In this document: positions 1 to 9,434 of the stretch, in pieces | Layout: every line of letters begins with the position of its first letter | How positions within the stretch are numbered: the first letter of the stretch is position 1 | From: RGIG5050 sp045636065 | GTDB lineage: Bacteria; Verrucomicrobiota; Kiritimatiellia; RFP12; UBA1067 | Direction: 5' to 3' | DNA length: 53,418 nucleotides | Assembly (NCBI GenBank): GCA_045636065.1 | Contig: JAZTWW010000034.1 | Coordinates: 1 to 53,418 of the forward strand | Notes under the pieces: generated by a model | Databases searched by the model: none | What the model was told of the DNA's origin: nothing | Seen by the model: the letters and a program-made list of their open reading frames with translations, nothing else | Translations under genes and position numbers: made by a program

Positions 1-105
1 TCCCAGATCCGCAACCTTGAAGACACCATCAATTCAATCCATAGACTATCACTCAAAGGAGAGACCGCCTATGCTTACGATTCACGTCTGGCCAAAACGG
101 CTTAA
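1..105 (+). CDS. C-terminal fragment of an unidentified protein (runs off left edge)
   Basis: An open frame enters from the left edge and ends at TAA after 34 codons; the last residues read SLKGETAYAYDSRLAKTA. The composition is ordinary coding-like, but I do not recognise the family and the fragment is too short to assign. It is followed by about 280 bases without a gene. It could equally be a chance open frame. Confidence 0.3.
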   Translation, partial: SQIRNLEDTINSIHRLSLKGETAYAYDSRLAKTA

Positions 106-384
106 GAATTTTTTGCTGACCCATCCCCTTTACAAATCACCCGTAGGCGCCGGGGATCTCTCCCTTTCGGTATTATGTATTGGTGGTCTTTGAAAGATTC
201 AGACCCCCGTCTCACTCAAGACAAGCGGAGATGCCGATCCCTCAAAAAACCTTGTATTATAACATGTTTTGAGTGTGACGGGGCGTTGGTTTCGCGCTGA
301 CCGCTGAACCATGTCATTTTCTCCCCGAAAAAGTATGCAAAGGCGAGTTGGTTTTAAGCGTTCATGATTCATAGCGGCTTCTCC
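106..384. other. Intergenic stretch with an imperfect inverted repeat
   Basis: No gene seen. Two 15-bp arms at 205-219 (CCCCGTCTCACTCAA) and 269-283 (TTGAGTGTGACGGGG) are inverted copies with one mismatch. A TATAAT preceded by TGT (minus strand, 256-261) looks like an extended -10 inside the right part of the loop, but no -35 is visible. The stretch lies between two gene fragments, so it may be debris from deletions. Confidence 0.35.
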
Positions 385-483
385 TCAACGCCCGGCCGCA
401 TCCGCCGCCTTGCGGTACTCCTCGGCCATCCACGCCGTGTTCCCGTTCGCACGGGGCGAGCCCTGCAGAATTAGGATGTTCAT
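385..483 (-). pseudogene. Truncated NAD(P)H-dependent FMN reductase / flavodoxin-like gene (N-terminus only)
   Basis: A 32-codon ORF begins with ATG behind an excellent ribosome-binding site (AAAGGAGAAAACCG). It reads MNILILQGSPRANGNTAWMA, followed by an EEYRKAADAAGR end. This is the hallmark N-terminus of the flavodoxin-like NAD(P)H:FMN reductase family: beta strand 1, the phosphate-binding GSPRxNGNT loop and helix 1. Intact members are about 180-200 residues; here a TGA follows helix 1 and I find no continuation of the fold in any frame downstream. It is therefore probably a remnant left by a deletion. A genuine micro-ORF is possible but less likely given the exact family signature. Confidence 0.6.
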
Positions 484-528
484 CGGTTTTCTCCTTTCGA
501 TGCTATCGCATTCCTTGTGACATTGACA

Positions 529-1563
529 TCAGAACGGCCAAAGAGACTTGCGCTTCTTCTTGTACGGAGGCTCTTCGCGCTGACGCTGGCACTTCCGCGA
601 ACATTCTGCCGTATGTTCATCCTCAAGGTTTGTGTCGTTTGGTCTTGTATTGAACACGAACTGCGCCATGCTCATGCCGCCTGGCCCAACAAAATTCCAA
701 TCGCCGTATATCTTACCGTAAAGCGCGGAAACAAGCCGACCCTCTGCATCCACCTTTGTCCTTGTTCGGAAAACAAGGTACTTGTCGGATTTGAGCTGCG
801 TTGTGTATTCCGGCGTCTTAACAGGCGACTGATCAAAGCTATACACAAAATCCTGCCGATAAACCGCATTCGTGTCGGCATGATAGACGCTCTCGAATTC
901 AGACATCCTTGCTCTGTCCATCTCGTATGCGCCAGCATAGGGATTGTTTGTAAACGAAACCTCCATTGTCATGTGGTAATCATCTGTCGTTGGGTTCTTA
1001 AGCGTGAAACGAAGAAGCATGTCTTTCGCCGCACCCTTTCCGTAAGGTACTACGAAATCGTACTTCTCGCAATCAAAGCCAATCCACTCGTCATAAACTG
1101 GCACCTTGAAGGACGTTCTTTCATCATGGAAACTCATGGGCTGTGGATTGATTATTTTCTTGAGCACAACTGTGTGTTGCGAACCATAAGGAATCCATTT
1201 GCCATCTTTAAATGTATGCCTATATGCATAGTTCGGCAGGACGAATTCAGACGCATAGTAGCCTTCCTTTGTTATCTGGCAGGTGATCCTGTTTGTGCAT
1301 TTCCCTTGGACGATATATTCGCCATTAGTATCAGTACTTCCGCGAATGGGGATGAAATCTTTGTATCCGTCACCTGTCTGTAATCCACCCCATATCCGCG
1401 CATCTGCGACAGGCATCCCGTCTTGATCTACAACTTGGAGGCATTCTTTCGCTTGCGCACCATATCTACGCGCCTTTGCTAAAGTCAGCTCTTCGGCGCT
1501 TGGTCCTGCCGCATTCAGAATCAGCGGAATTGCGAAACACAACGATCTAACAATTAGTTTCAT
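529..1563 (-). CDS. Secreted protein of unknown function with a carboxypeptidase-regulatory-like fold
   Basis: The 344-aa protein starts with a signal peptide (positive MKLIVR, hydrophobic core to about residue 20, probable cleavage near AAGPSA). Residues about 40-110 (VVDQDGMPVADARIWGG... TDTNGEYIV) resemble a CarboxypepD_reg/beta-sandwich module, the kind in which a 'with D/NG' loop recurs. The rest is not recognisable, and the C-terminus is strongly basic (about 20 residues with KKKRK). Its ATG overlaps the stop of the giant upstream gene in an ATGA, so the two are very likely translationally coupled and may act together at the cell surface or in the periplasm. No catalytic motif is seen. 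The coding assignment is secure; the function is unknown. Confidence 0.85.
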   Translation of the reverse strand: MKLIVRSLCFAIPLILNAAGPSAEELTLAKARRYGAQAKECLQVVDQDGMPVADARIWGGLQTGDGYKDFIPIRGSTDTNGEYIVQGKCTNRITCQITKEGYYASEFVLPNYAYRHTFKDGKWIPYGSQHTVVLKKIINPQPMSFHDERTSFKVPVYDEWIGFDCEKYDFVVPYGKGAAKDMLLRFTLKNPTTDDYHMTMEVSFTNNPYAGAYEMDRARMSEFESVYHADTNAVYRQDFVYSFDQSPVKTPEYTTQLKSDKYLVFRTRTKVDAEGRLVSALYGKIYGDWNFVGPGGMSMAQFVFNTRPNDTNLEDEHTAECSRKCQRQREEPPYKKKRKSLWPF

Positions 1564-4500
1564 TTGAGGCTTCCTTTCGTTTTTAGTTCGTCGTAGAGCG
1601 GATAAACATAGAAGTATGCCATGTCCTTCATGTCTGAGTGAAACCAGTTCTCAAGATAGACATCGTCGTTTCGTCCCCAGCCGCTTCGATAAGGGCTACC
1701 GTTCAAATCATGATTCTCAACCTGCGCTGGAGCAGTAGAATTGCCTCCAACCGGAGAAGACACAGCTGGCACATACTCTGCAAGCGCAAACCAGATGTTG
1801 TCCTGCGTTGCATTTCTGTTGTCCATCTGCGTCCCAGGATAGTAGAACACAGGATTGTTTGTAATCGAGCCGTTAGCCACCATGACACTTGTGGTTGCAG
1901 CGGAGTAATACACGGGATAGTCTTCTCCGCCACTTGACTCCATCCACCAATAGAATCCCCATCCGCCTCTCAGATTGCCAGCGATTGGCTCGACGCCTTT
2001 GTGCGTTTCTTGCTTCTGCCAGCAGTTGGCCTCTGCCGTTATCTCCCAATGCACGGTGGGCCCCGGCGGCCACCACGACCAGCCAAACGTTGGCCAATGG
2101 AACACTCCTGTCAAGACATCTGGAACTGTATCGTTCTCCATAAACACCGGGTCTCCAGTCGAATAGTAGTTGTACACGCTGCCAACATTGGTGAGCGCCG
2201 TCTTGAAATAATCCGGCCATCCCATCTTGCCGCGAGCATCAGTTACGTCATTCGTAAACCACGTGTGCCAATTCGCCGCCCAAGACTTCGAGTCGTAAGG
2301 ATGCCAGTCCGATGGCACATACTTGTTTCGCGTGGCATCGCTGTTGTTCTGGTATATCGAGTTGATTGCCTCCGACGCGACTGCAGCATCGAACATGAAG
2401 TACTGGTTTGCCGAAAGCCCCTGCCGGAAAGCCTCGCAAGCCATCATGTTTCCGAGCGACTGCGCCATGATGACTCTCTTAGCGGAATCACCCTGCTCCC
2501 GCTCAACGAGCCGCTTGAACGCATTTGCCGACTTGAGCGCCTGGTAAACGTCTCTCTGATAGTGAAGCCCATTTGCCCAGTTCCCCGTCCAATGGTAGTT
2601 CCCCGGCCATGCCACCATATGGAAACGCGCATCCGAACCGGAGTGCCAAAGGCGCTTGAACACTTCGGAGCCCCATGCCCGCGCATCCTTTTCGCTGACA
2701 TTGAATCCGTGCGTGAAGAACACGTCGCGATCCTTGGGGTTGTCCATGAGGTTTCCGGGCGTGTATTGATTCGGCAAGTTAAAGTAATCTACATCCTCCG
2801 CGCCGTGCAGCGAATAGAACCAGTACATCTCCTCGACAGAGGAAAGAGGCAAGGACAACTCGCCTGTCACAACTTTTTTGTCTTCACCGTAGTAAATGTC
2901 AAGCTTCAGCGGGGCGTCCACGGGCAAGCAGCCCTCAATGAACGCCACGCCCTTGTCGGTCGAAGCTGTCCGCATTTGTGCGGCAAGGGTGTCCGGCACA
3001 TCAATGCCGTCGGATTCCACCTCCTCCGTTTCAGCCTCGTAAGACGACTCGTCCAAATTCCGTCCGCAATTGTTCACCGTTCCCCGCTGGAAGAGCCTTA
3101 ACGATGACTTAGACAATCCAGTCCACACCACATTCACGGCTTCAGAATCGTGACGAAGTTTGAAACTTAGGTTGTTTCTGATTTTTTCCGGGAGCATCTG
3201 AATCGTCGAGACATCCATGAACACCGGGGTGAAATCGATGAGGTCGCGGTAGCCGTTCACCTTGAAGTCGTTCCAGTCAGGATCGCGCCCGTCTAACTCG
3301 AACCAGCCAGTCATGGCCCCCGGTATGTCAACGATGGGCGATTCCGCGTACTTGCCTTCTGTGGAATTGTCGTCCGCGTCGTCGTTGATCCAGAAATGCA
3401 AAACTTCTTTCTGTTCTGCTTTGGTTTTGTCCTCATTGCCTATCGTACCATCGCGGTCATAGTCTGGTATGAGCTTCGGATCGTCAAGGATGTACAGTGT
3501 AGCCGTCAAGCCACCGGCGACATTGCCGCCGCCCGAACTTCCGTCACTCTGGGTTGTACATTCATGAACATGCGATGTAAGCAATCCATCTTCATTGTCC
3601 GCAATCCAGCCATTGCCCACCACGACTTCGTATCCCTCGCGACGGGTATTGGTGTAGCTTGAGAAGGTTGAGCCGGACGGCAGACCGTCCAACTGCGCCA
3701 GCCAGCAATACCAGGGCGATCTGTCGTCGTTGTGGCCATCGCAGTTGAGCCAGCGCATGGAAAGCCTGTACGAGTTGCCTTTCCGCATCTTGAGAGTAGT
3801 CGTGTTCGCGGCATTGGGCCTGCCCATGCTTATCTTCCGTGTGCGCGTGTCATCCGGGCCGAGCCCCTCTATCGTCATCTCCCAGGCCGCATAGTCGCCG
3901 TTTATGTTGAACTCGATCTCCCTGAACTTGTCAACGGGCGGCGCCTGACCGCCGTCGGAGGCGTCGTTCGGATCGGAGCCATTTGCGACCTCGACGCCGT
4001 CCGAGACCCTGTCCCCGTCGCTGTCGGGGAGATTCGGATTAGTCCCGTTCAGATACTCGTCTATGTTCGACAGGCCGTCGTTGTCGGGATCGCCGTCAGC
4101 CCCATCGTCGCCTGTGGAGTCCTGCGGATCAAGGCCGTGTGCGTTCTCCCATCCATCAGACATCCCGTCTCTATCCATGTCAGGATCAAGCGGGTCGTAG
4201 TTCGTATCCGTTTCCTGCTTGTCGGTCATGCCGTCGCCATCCGTATCAGCCACAAGCGGATTTGTATGATGGGTCAGAAACTCTGCCGAATCCGAAAGTC
4301 CATCTCCATCGCTGTCTGCATTTCTTGGATTGCTTCCGGCTGTCTGCTCCTGCAAGTTGGTGAGGCCGTCGCCATCGATGTCAACGCCAGACTCGTCGTT
4401 GCCCGGCGTAGAGAGCGGATTGAAGCTATTGGCGACCTCCCAACCGTCCAGCAGACCGTCACCGTCGGAGTCTGGGTTGTTCAGCGCGGTTCCGAGGGTG

Positions 4501-7500
4501 GCCTCCTGCGCATCCGCCAATCCATCCGCATCGGTATCCGTTGCCTTTGGATTGCTCTCGTAGGTGTTCACCTCCACGCCGTCCGATATTCCATCACCGT
4601 CCGTGTCGGCGACAAGCGGATCGGAGCCGTAGCCAACCATGAACGCCATGCTCATGCCGTCATAGATTTTTCCATGTTCGTAGCGGCAGTAGGACACACG
4701 GTCATCAGCCCCGAAAGACTGGCAGCCTATTATCGCATTCCAACCGTCCATGTACGTACCGACCACATCGGCGTAATTGACGCTTATCCTATCCACCCGC
4801 CCCGTTGGAATGGTGACCTGAAACGAGACGGCGTTCGTTGTGTACGAAGGACGATCTTGATACATATTATCGTATTCGACTACGATGTAGCCCGTGCCAT
4901 CATATTCCGCCGTGCCAATCTTGACGGCAGAAGCTTGATCCTCATCGTACAAGTCCAAGTACCCACCATAAGCGACAATGACAAATGCATTCGTGTCGAC
5001 TGATTGAGCCTGAAGATTATACGGGCTGTGCGAAGAATTGGGATGGCTGTAACCCGCACGGTTGAGACACACGACTCCACGTGTGTTTATGGTAATGTTG
5101 GTGACAGTTTCGCTCTGCACCAGAATCGGGGAAGGCAAATCCCAGCTAACGACACGTCCAGAGGCGTTTGTTATGGCCTCGGTCATGTTCGTCAGGACGG
5201 AAACCTCAAGCCAAGGGAGAGGATTGGCGAATGATACGCACACCGCCTCCTTGCCGTCAGGTAGACCGTCGTTGTCCGTGTCGGCAAGATGCGGGTTTGT
5301 GCCGAGTTCGTATTCAGCGTAATTGTCCACTCCGTCCCCGTCGGGATCGCCGGAAGCGCCATCATCCCCCATAGCTGAAAGCGGATCAAGGCTGTTCTGC
5401 ACCTCCCAATTGTCCGGCAGCTCGTCTCCGTCCGTGTCGGCCTTCGCCGGCGATGTTCCAATGGACACCTCCTGACCATCGGACAACCCGTCTTGATCGG
5501 TGTCGGACACGAAAGGATTGGAGTTCGCGCCAAAGAGGAATTCAAGACACAGGTCTTCCCAGACCTTGCCTGCCGTATTGCGACAATAGGAATGAAGCCA
5601 ACGCCCATCGAACGTCTGCATCCCGATGTCAATGGATAGACCTTCGATGCATTGCCTTGGCACATCGCGATAACGAACATATGCCCTGTCTGGTGAATTC
5701 GTCGGGACTGCGATCTGGAATGATATCGCGTTTGTTCTTGAAGTATAGGTGTCACCAAAGATGTTCTCATATTCCATGAGAACATATCCTTCACCTTCAT
5801 GCGTAGCAGTCCCGACCTTGATGGATGTTTCTTTGCCGACTATATCGTTCCGAATGTACAGATAATCGAGATACGGAGCAACGACAAATGCATTCCCATC
5901 AATGGCACTCTGGAAATAACTTCCGCTTGATACCCAGTTCGGGCCACCATAGCCTGCACGATTGAGATACATGATGCCATTTGCGGCAATGGTCATATTC
6001 GTGACGATTTCACCTTGAATGCCCAACGTCACGGGAAAAGACCAGTTTACGCAGCGCCGTGAATTGGTGGAAATGTCCGTCGTCAGGTCTTTGCACTCGT
6101 CGAACGTCATCCAAGGTACGGCATTGGTGACAAATATGCATCCCGTTTCATCGCAGTCCGGCAATCCGTCCGAATCAGTGTCAGGCGAGGATGGATTGGT
6201 TCCGTATGCGAGTTCCCTTGCGTTCGTTAGGTGGTCACCGTCCGGATCGCCGTCAGTGCCATTGCCGCCGGACGGAGACAGGGGGTCAAGACCATGCTGA
6301 TATTCCCAATAATCCGACAGGCCGTCATTGTCCGTATCCGCAGCCGCAGGTACTGTTCCAATCACGACCTCTTCGCCGTCCTCCAGCCCGTCTCCGTCTG
6401 TATCAGTCATCAAGGGGTTGGCGCCTGTGCCGAAATGATAGGCAATGACCACGCCGTTCGAGACGGAACCGGACTCGTTGTAGGCGACAGGGAAGTTGCA
6501 GCCCATGTTCGGAGATTGCGCTCCGATTGTTGCACCAGCGCCGTTGAATCCCGAAGCGAGGCTGTCGTACGCAACATACACAGTATTGGTTTCGTTCTCC
6601 GGGATGACGACTCTGAACGTCCCCATGTTGGAGGCGTCGCCCCTTATGCTGATGTTTTGGTACTTGATTACACAATACCTTTGCCCATTTGCATAGGCAT
6701 CCGATACAGACAACTGCGCATTACGTCCTGAATAAGCGTAAAGATCGTCCCAATATGCCGCGACAAATCCGTGGTACTGGCTGCGCGTATTGTATGAAAG
6801 ATTCTGATTGCCGTAATCCGAAGATGTCGGCACCTCTCCGACGTCTGTAACGAGCCACACAAAGCCATTCACACTCACCTTCGCCTTCGTCGCCCTGTAT
6901 CCCGCGAACCGCACCTCGAACGGAAGATTGACAAGGAACATGTCGTCATCATAGCCCGAAGACGAAGAAATGAGGTTGGTTACGTTTGAATATGAAAACG
7001 CAGGCAGAGTAGAAAAATACTCCCACCAGCCAAGTTCTTCTCTGTCTCCAATGCCGTCACCATCGGTATCCTGTTCGGCTGGATTGGTTCCGGATTCGTA
7101 CTCGGCACGATTGGCAAGTCCGTCGTTGTCGGCGTCAAGTGACGAATCATCAACGAGAGGATTGAGGCCGTAGTACGCCTCCCATCCATCCGGCATTCCA
7201 TCCGCATCCGTATCGGTGGAACGCGGATCGGTACCAACAGACACTTCCACGCCGTCGGGAATGCCATCGCCGTCTGTATCTGCCACAAGCGGGTTGGTGC
7301 GATACGCCAAGACCTCCTCCGAGTCAGAAAGCCCGTCCCCGTCAGTATCAGTCTTGGACGGGTCGGTACATGTGCCGATTGAATACTTTATAGTCAACCC
7401 GTCCTGCGGGAAATCGGCGGCAATCGGCCACGAGAGGTTATAGTACCTTTCTCCAGACTTGCCCGAGGGCAGCCAGCCACATTGGATGCCAGCCGCGAAA

Positions 7501-8873
7501 CTCACTTCGCGGAACGTGTTTGAAGCACAAAGGTAGCTAACATAGACAGTATTTGTCTCGTCGTGTGGCAATATCAGCTGACAGGTGATGAGTTCGTTCG
7601 TATCGTCATGGTCATACAGCCCCAAATTTCGGTATTCGACGACGTCAAACGATCTGCCATCCGAAATGATGCTCCCGTAAAGGATCTTGCTGCCCCAATC
7701 AGACGTGCGGGCATAAAGGTTTGCACCGCACAACGCCACCGTAAGGTGCGACGCCGACCATTGCGAATTGCTTAGATTGCCGTAGTAGTGTGCATACCAG
7801 TCGTTTACATTCGTCGGGCAAAGAAGATGCACTGTCCCGTCCACACATACGCGGGCATTGGTGTAGCACACTTCGTTGACGACGATCTCCGACACAAGGG
7901 GAATCTTCCAGGAATAGCTGTTTAACGTCGAATAGTCGGAAAGCAGATCCGTACCGTCAGACACATCAAACCACATGAAGTCATTTTCAACGAGGGTAGT
8001 CATCGCGCCGAGTTCCTGCGCATCGGTAAGCTCATCCAAATCTGAGTTATCCCTACGAGGGTTAGATCCTGACGCGACCTCATCGCCATCGCCAACGCCG
8101 TCTCCATCTGTGTCGTAGGCAAGCGGGTTTGTGTTCACTTGGTACGAAAGTTCCTGACCATCTGATAAACCGTCACCGTCTGTGTCGAACTTGTCAGGAT
8201 CGGTAAATGTCCATAATCTCTCGATGTCATCGGCGACACCATCTCCGTCTGAGTCAAAATCCGCTCCGAACCGATAAAAACCTACGCCTCCAAACGAATC
8301 GAGAAACCAATGCCTCATGGACGGCATGACATCGCTTTGCGCAACCACGAATGAATGGACATTCGTATTGGCTGGCATTTGAATCATGCAAAGCGGCGTC
8401 CAGCGCCGCTCCAAAAGATTCGTGGATGAAAACAAGTAAAGGTTGCGCGAGGCCGTGTGGTCAAAGAGATTCGTCGCACAGCGAGTCTCGAAGTAGGCCG
8501 TTTGGTTGGTCTGGTTAATCGAGAACGCTGTTATCCTGAGCGCGTTTGTGGAAATCTCTTCTGGCAGGGAACGAGGCTGGACGGTCTCGACTACGCGCGA
8601 CGGAGTCGGCGAGACATCGTCATTTGCGCTAGGAGAGGAAGCGCCGCGCTCTTTGGCACCGCCCCACCAAGTAAAGAATCCCAACATCAGCATCACAGCG
8701 GATTTGCCGAAAGGCGTCAGCGCCGCGAACCACTTCAGCTCTCTCTCAAACGGCTTCTTTTCCCTTATGAGCAAGGCAAGCCACAGGAGAAAGAACCCTG
8801 CCGCCGTGCCGACAAGCCACGGCGTTGCCGCATTGATCCCTTTCTGGATACCATGAAGTATTGTTTCGATCAT
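1560..8873 (-). CDS. Giant thrombospondin-type-3 repeat protein with C-terminal alpha/beta-hydrolase-like domain
   Basis: 2437 residues. Two hydrophobic segments near the N-terminus (about 17-36 and 57-71) probably anchor it in the inner membrane. From about residue 205 to 1650 there are at least five blocks of calcium-binding TSP3 repeats (TDTDGDGLSDGxE type). Most are separated by related beta-rich modules of 150-200 residues (about 295-500, 620-810, 910-1110, 1220-1400) sharing motifs such as TNTVYVxY and YxVxEYxN, vaguely nidogen-like. Residues from about 2040 look like an alpha/beta hydrolase: oxyanion-type THGFNV (about 2053), nucleophile-elbow-like AQSLGNM (Ser about 2136, Ala in place of the first Gly), and possible acid and His in STGDPVF and WFHSDM. 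Start: ATG with SD AGAGGAG. The stop overlaps the next gene (ATGA). It is probably a surface or envelope-spanning adhesin or lipase-like protein; the substrate is unknown. Confidence 0.85.
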   Translation of the reverse strand: MIETILHGIQKGINAATPWLVGTAAGFFLLWLALLIREKKPFERELKWFAALTPFGKSAVMLMLGFFTWWGGAKERGASSPSANDDVSPTPSRVVETVQPRSLPEEISTNALRITAFSINQTNQTAYFETRCATNLFDHTASRNLYLFSSTNLLERRWTPLCMIQMPANTNVHSFVVAQSDVMPSMRHWFLDSFGGVGFYRFGADFDSDGDGVADDIERLWTFTDPDKFDTDGDGLSDGQELSYQVNTNPLAYDTDGDGVGDGDEVASGSNPRRDNSDLDELTDAQELGAMTTLVENDFMWFDVSDGTDLLSDYSTLNSYSWKIPLVSEIVVNEVCYTNARVCVDGTVHLLCPTNVNDWYAHYYGNLSNSQWSASHLTVALCGANLYARTSDWGSKILYGSIISDGRSFDVVEYRNLGLYDHDDTNELITCQLILPHDETNTVYVSYLCASNTFREVSFAAGIQCGWLPSGKSGERYYNLSWPIAADFPQDGLTIKYSIGTCTDPSKTDTDGDGLSDSEEVLAYRTNPLVADTDGDGIPDGVEVSVGTDPRSTDTDADGMPDGWEAYYGLNPLVDDSSLDADNDGLANRAEYESGTNPAEQDTDGDGIGDREELGWWEYFSTLPAFSYSNVTNLISSSSGYDDDMFLVNLPFEVRFAGYRATKAKVSVNGFVWLVTDVGEVPTSSDYGNQNLSYNTRSQYHGFVAAYWDDLYAYSGRNAQLSVSDAYANGQRYCVIKYQNISIRGDASNMGTFRVVIPENETNTVYVAYDSLASGFNGAGATIGAQSPNMGCNFPVAYNESGSVSNGVVIAYHFGTGANPLMTDTDGDGLEDGEEVVIGTVPAAADTDNDGLSDYWEYQHGLDPLSPSGGNGTDGDPDGDHLTNARELAYGTNPSSPDTDSDGLPDCDETGCIFVTNAVPWMTFDECKDLTTDISTNSRRCVNWSFPVTLGIQGEIVTNMTIAANGIMYLNRAGYGGPNWVSSGSYFQSAIDGNAFVVAPYLDYLYIRNDIVGKETSIKVGTATHEGEGYVLMEYENIFGDTYTSRTNAISFQIAVPTNSPDRAYVRYRDVPRQCIEGLSIDIGMQTFDGRWLHSYCRNTAGKVWEDLCLEFLFGANSNPFVSDTDQDGLSDGQEVSIGTSPAKADTDGDELPDNWEVQNSLDPLSAMGDDGASGDPDGDGVDNYAEYELGTNPHLADTDNDGLPDGKEAVCVSFANPLPWLEVSVLTNMTEAITNASGRVVSWDLPSPILVQSETVTNITINTRGVVCLNRAGYSHPNSSHSPYNLQAQSVDTNAFVIVAYGGYLDLYDEDQASAVKIGTAEYDGTGYIVVEYDNMYQDRPSYTTNAVSFQVTIPTGRVDRISVNYADVVGTYMDGWNAIIGCQSFGADDRVSYCRYEHGKIYDGMSMAFMVGYGSDPLVADTDGDGISDGVEVNTYESNPKATDTDADGLADAQEATLGTALNNPDSDGDGLLDGWEVANSFNPLSTPGNDESGVDIDGDGLTNLQEQTAGSNPRNADSDGDGLSDSAEFLTHHTNPLVADTDGDGMTDKQETDTNYDPLDPDMDRDGMSDGWENAHGLDPQDSTGDDGADGDPDNDGLSNIDEYLNGTNPNLPDSDGDRVSDGVEVANGSDPNDASDGGQAPPVDKFREIEFNINGDYAAWEMTIEGLGPDDTRTRKISMGRPNAANTTTLKMRKGNSYRLSMRWLNCDGHNDDRSPWYCWLAQLDGLPSGSTFSSYTNTRREGYEVVVGNGWIADNEDGLLTSHVHECTTQSDGSSGGGNVAGGLTATLYILDDPKLIPDYDRDGTIGNEDKTKAEQKEVLHFWINDDADDNSTEGKYAESPIVDIPGAMTGWFELDGRDPDWNDFKVNGYRDLIDFTPVFMDVSTIQMLPEKIRNNLSFKLRHDSEAVNVVWTGLSKSSLRLFQRGTVNNCGRNLDESSYEAETEEVESDGIDVPDTLAAQMRTASTDKGVAFIEGCLPVDAPLKLDIYYGEDKKVVTGELSLPLSSVEEMYWFYSLHGAEDVDYFNLPNQYTPGNLMDNPKDRDVFFTHGFNVSEKDARAWGSEVFKRLWHSGSDARFHMVAWPGNYHWTGNWANGLHYQRDVYQALKSANAFKRLVEREQGDSAKRVIMAQSLGNMMACEAFRQGLSANQYFMFDAAVASEAINSIYQNNSDATRNKYVPSDWHPYDSKSWAANWHTWFTNDVTDARGKMGWPDYFKTALTNVGSVYNYYSTGDPVFMENDTVPDVLTGVFHWPTFGWSWWPPGPTVHWEITAEANCWQKQETHKGVEPIAGNLRGGWGFYWWMESSGGEDYPVYYSAATTSVMVANGSITNNPVFYYPGTQMDNRNATQDNIWFALAEYVPAVSSPVGGNSTAPAQVENHDLNGSPYRSGWGRNDDVYLENWFHSDMKDMAYFYVYPLYDELKTKGSLK

Positions 8874-8949
8874 ATTCTCTCCTCTAGAAACACCTGTTTG
8901 CTATGTCCGTCGCCGTGTTCTGTGCGCCACGGCGGTCGGACGGGGTTCT

Positions 8950-9066
8950 CTAGATCGGAATGCGGACGTTGGCGTAGTCGAGCTTCCAATGCTTGTTGCC
9001 CACGGTGGGGAACGGGGAATGGGGAACGGGGAACGGCATATGGATAGTGGAGACGAAGTTGTTCAT
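8950..9066 (-). CDS. 38-aa ORF coupled to the four-helix-bundle gene
   Basis: ATG overlaps the stop of the upstream four-helix-bundle gene (ATGA) and the ORF ends at TAG. It begins MNNFVSTIH and ends GNKHWKLDYANVRIPI, with a Pro/Phe stretch between them that is the translation of a GTTCCCC heptamer tract. Without the tract the two ends would form one short peptide. It could be a real small protein, the degenerate tail of a larger gene, or the template-like segment of a lost diversity-generating retroelement (see findings). No homology is claimed. Confidence 0.4.
   Translation of the reverse strand: MNNFVSTIHMPFPVPHSPFPTVGNKHWKLDYANVRIPI
9007..9036. repeat. Heptanucleotide tandem repeat tract A
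   Basis: Four head-to-tail copies of GGGGAAC or GGGGAAT (GTTCCCC on the minus strand) plus GG. The tract lies inside the 38-aa ORF, where it encodes the PFPVPHSPFP stretch. Confidence 0.85.
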
Positions 9067-9413
9067 GCACGAAGTCTCTTCATCAACGAATATAGCATCT
9101 TGCTTATCCGGTCGATTGTGTCTGTCATGGTCGGCGAAAGCTGAATGTAACCAAATCTCGCAGCCAACTCCAATTGTGTCCGTACCTCAAAGACAGAGCC
9201 TCGTGCGATAGACAGAAATCGGGTGTATTCCGCCTTGGAGTCTCGCCCGTTACCCTCCGCAATGTTTGACGGAATCGACACAACCGCCCGCCGCAGCTGA
9301 TCGCAAAGCGCATAACGCTCTTCCGATGGAAACTGGCGCAGAAGCGCATAGACATCCTCGCAGAGCGCCATCGATAGTTTCCAGACTTCCAAATCATGGT
9401 AATCTCTTGTCAT
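9063..9413 (-). CDS. Four-helix-bundle protein (S23 / IVS-encoded family, Avd-like fold)
   Basis: 116 aa. The start MTRDYHDLEVWKLSMALCED, the central QLRRAVVSIPSNIAEGNGR and the following EYTRFLSIARGS are diagnostic of the TIGR02436 four-helix-bundle family. That family was first seen in 23S rRNA intervening sequences and is structurally akin to the Avd accessory protein of diversity-generating retroelements. Known members form pentameric positively charged bundles that bind nucleic acid; the cellular role of stand-alone members is unclear. SD GGAGG lies 5 nt before the ATG. The gene sits between the 102-aa gene and the coupled 38-aa ORF. No reverse transcriptase and no rRNA gene are in the window, so neither classical context applies here. 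Confidence 0.9.
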   Translation of the reverse strand: MTRDYHDLEVWKLSMALCEDVYALLRQFPSEERYALCDQLRRAVVSIPSNIAEGNGRDSKAEYTRFLSIARGSVFEVRTQLELAARFGYIQLSPTMTDTIDRISKMLYSLMKRLRA

Positions 9414-9434
9414 TGCGACCTCCGATTTCTTTCT

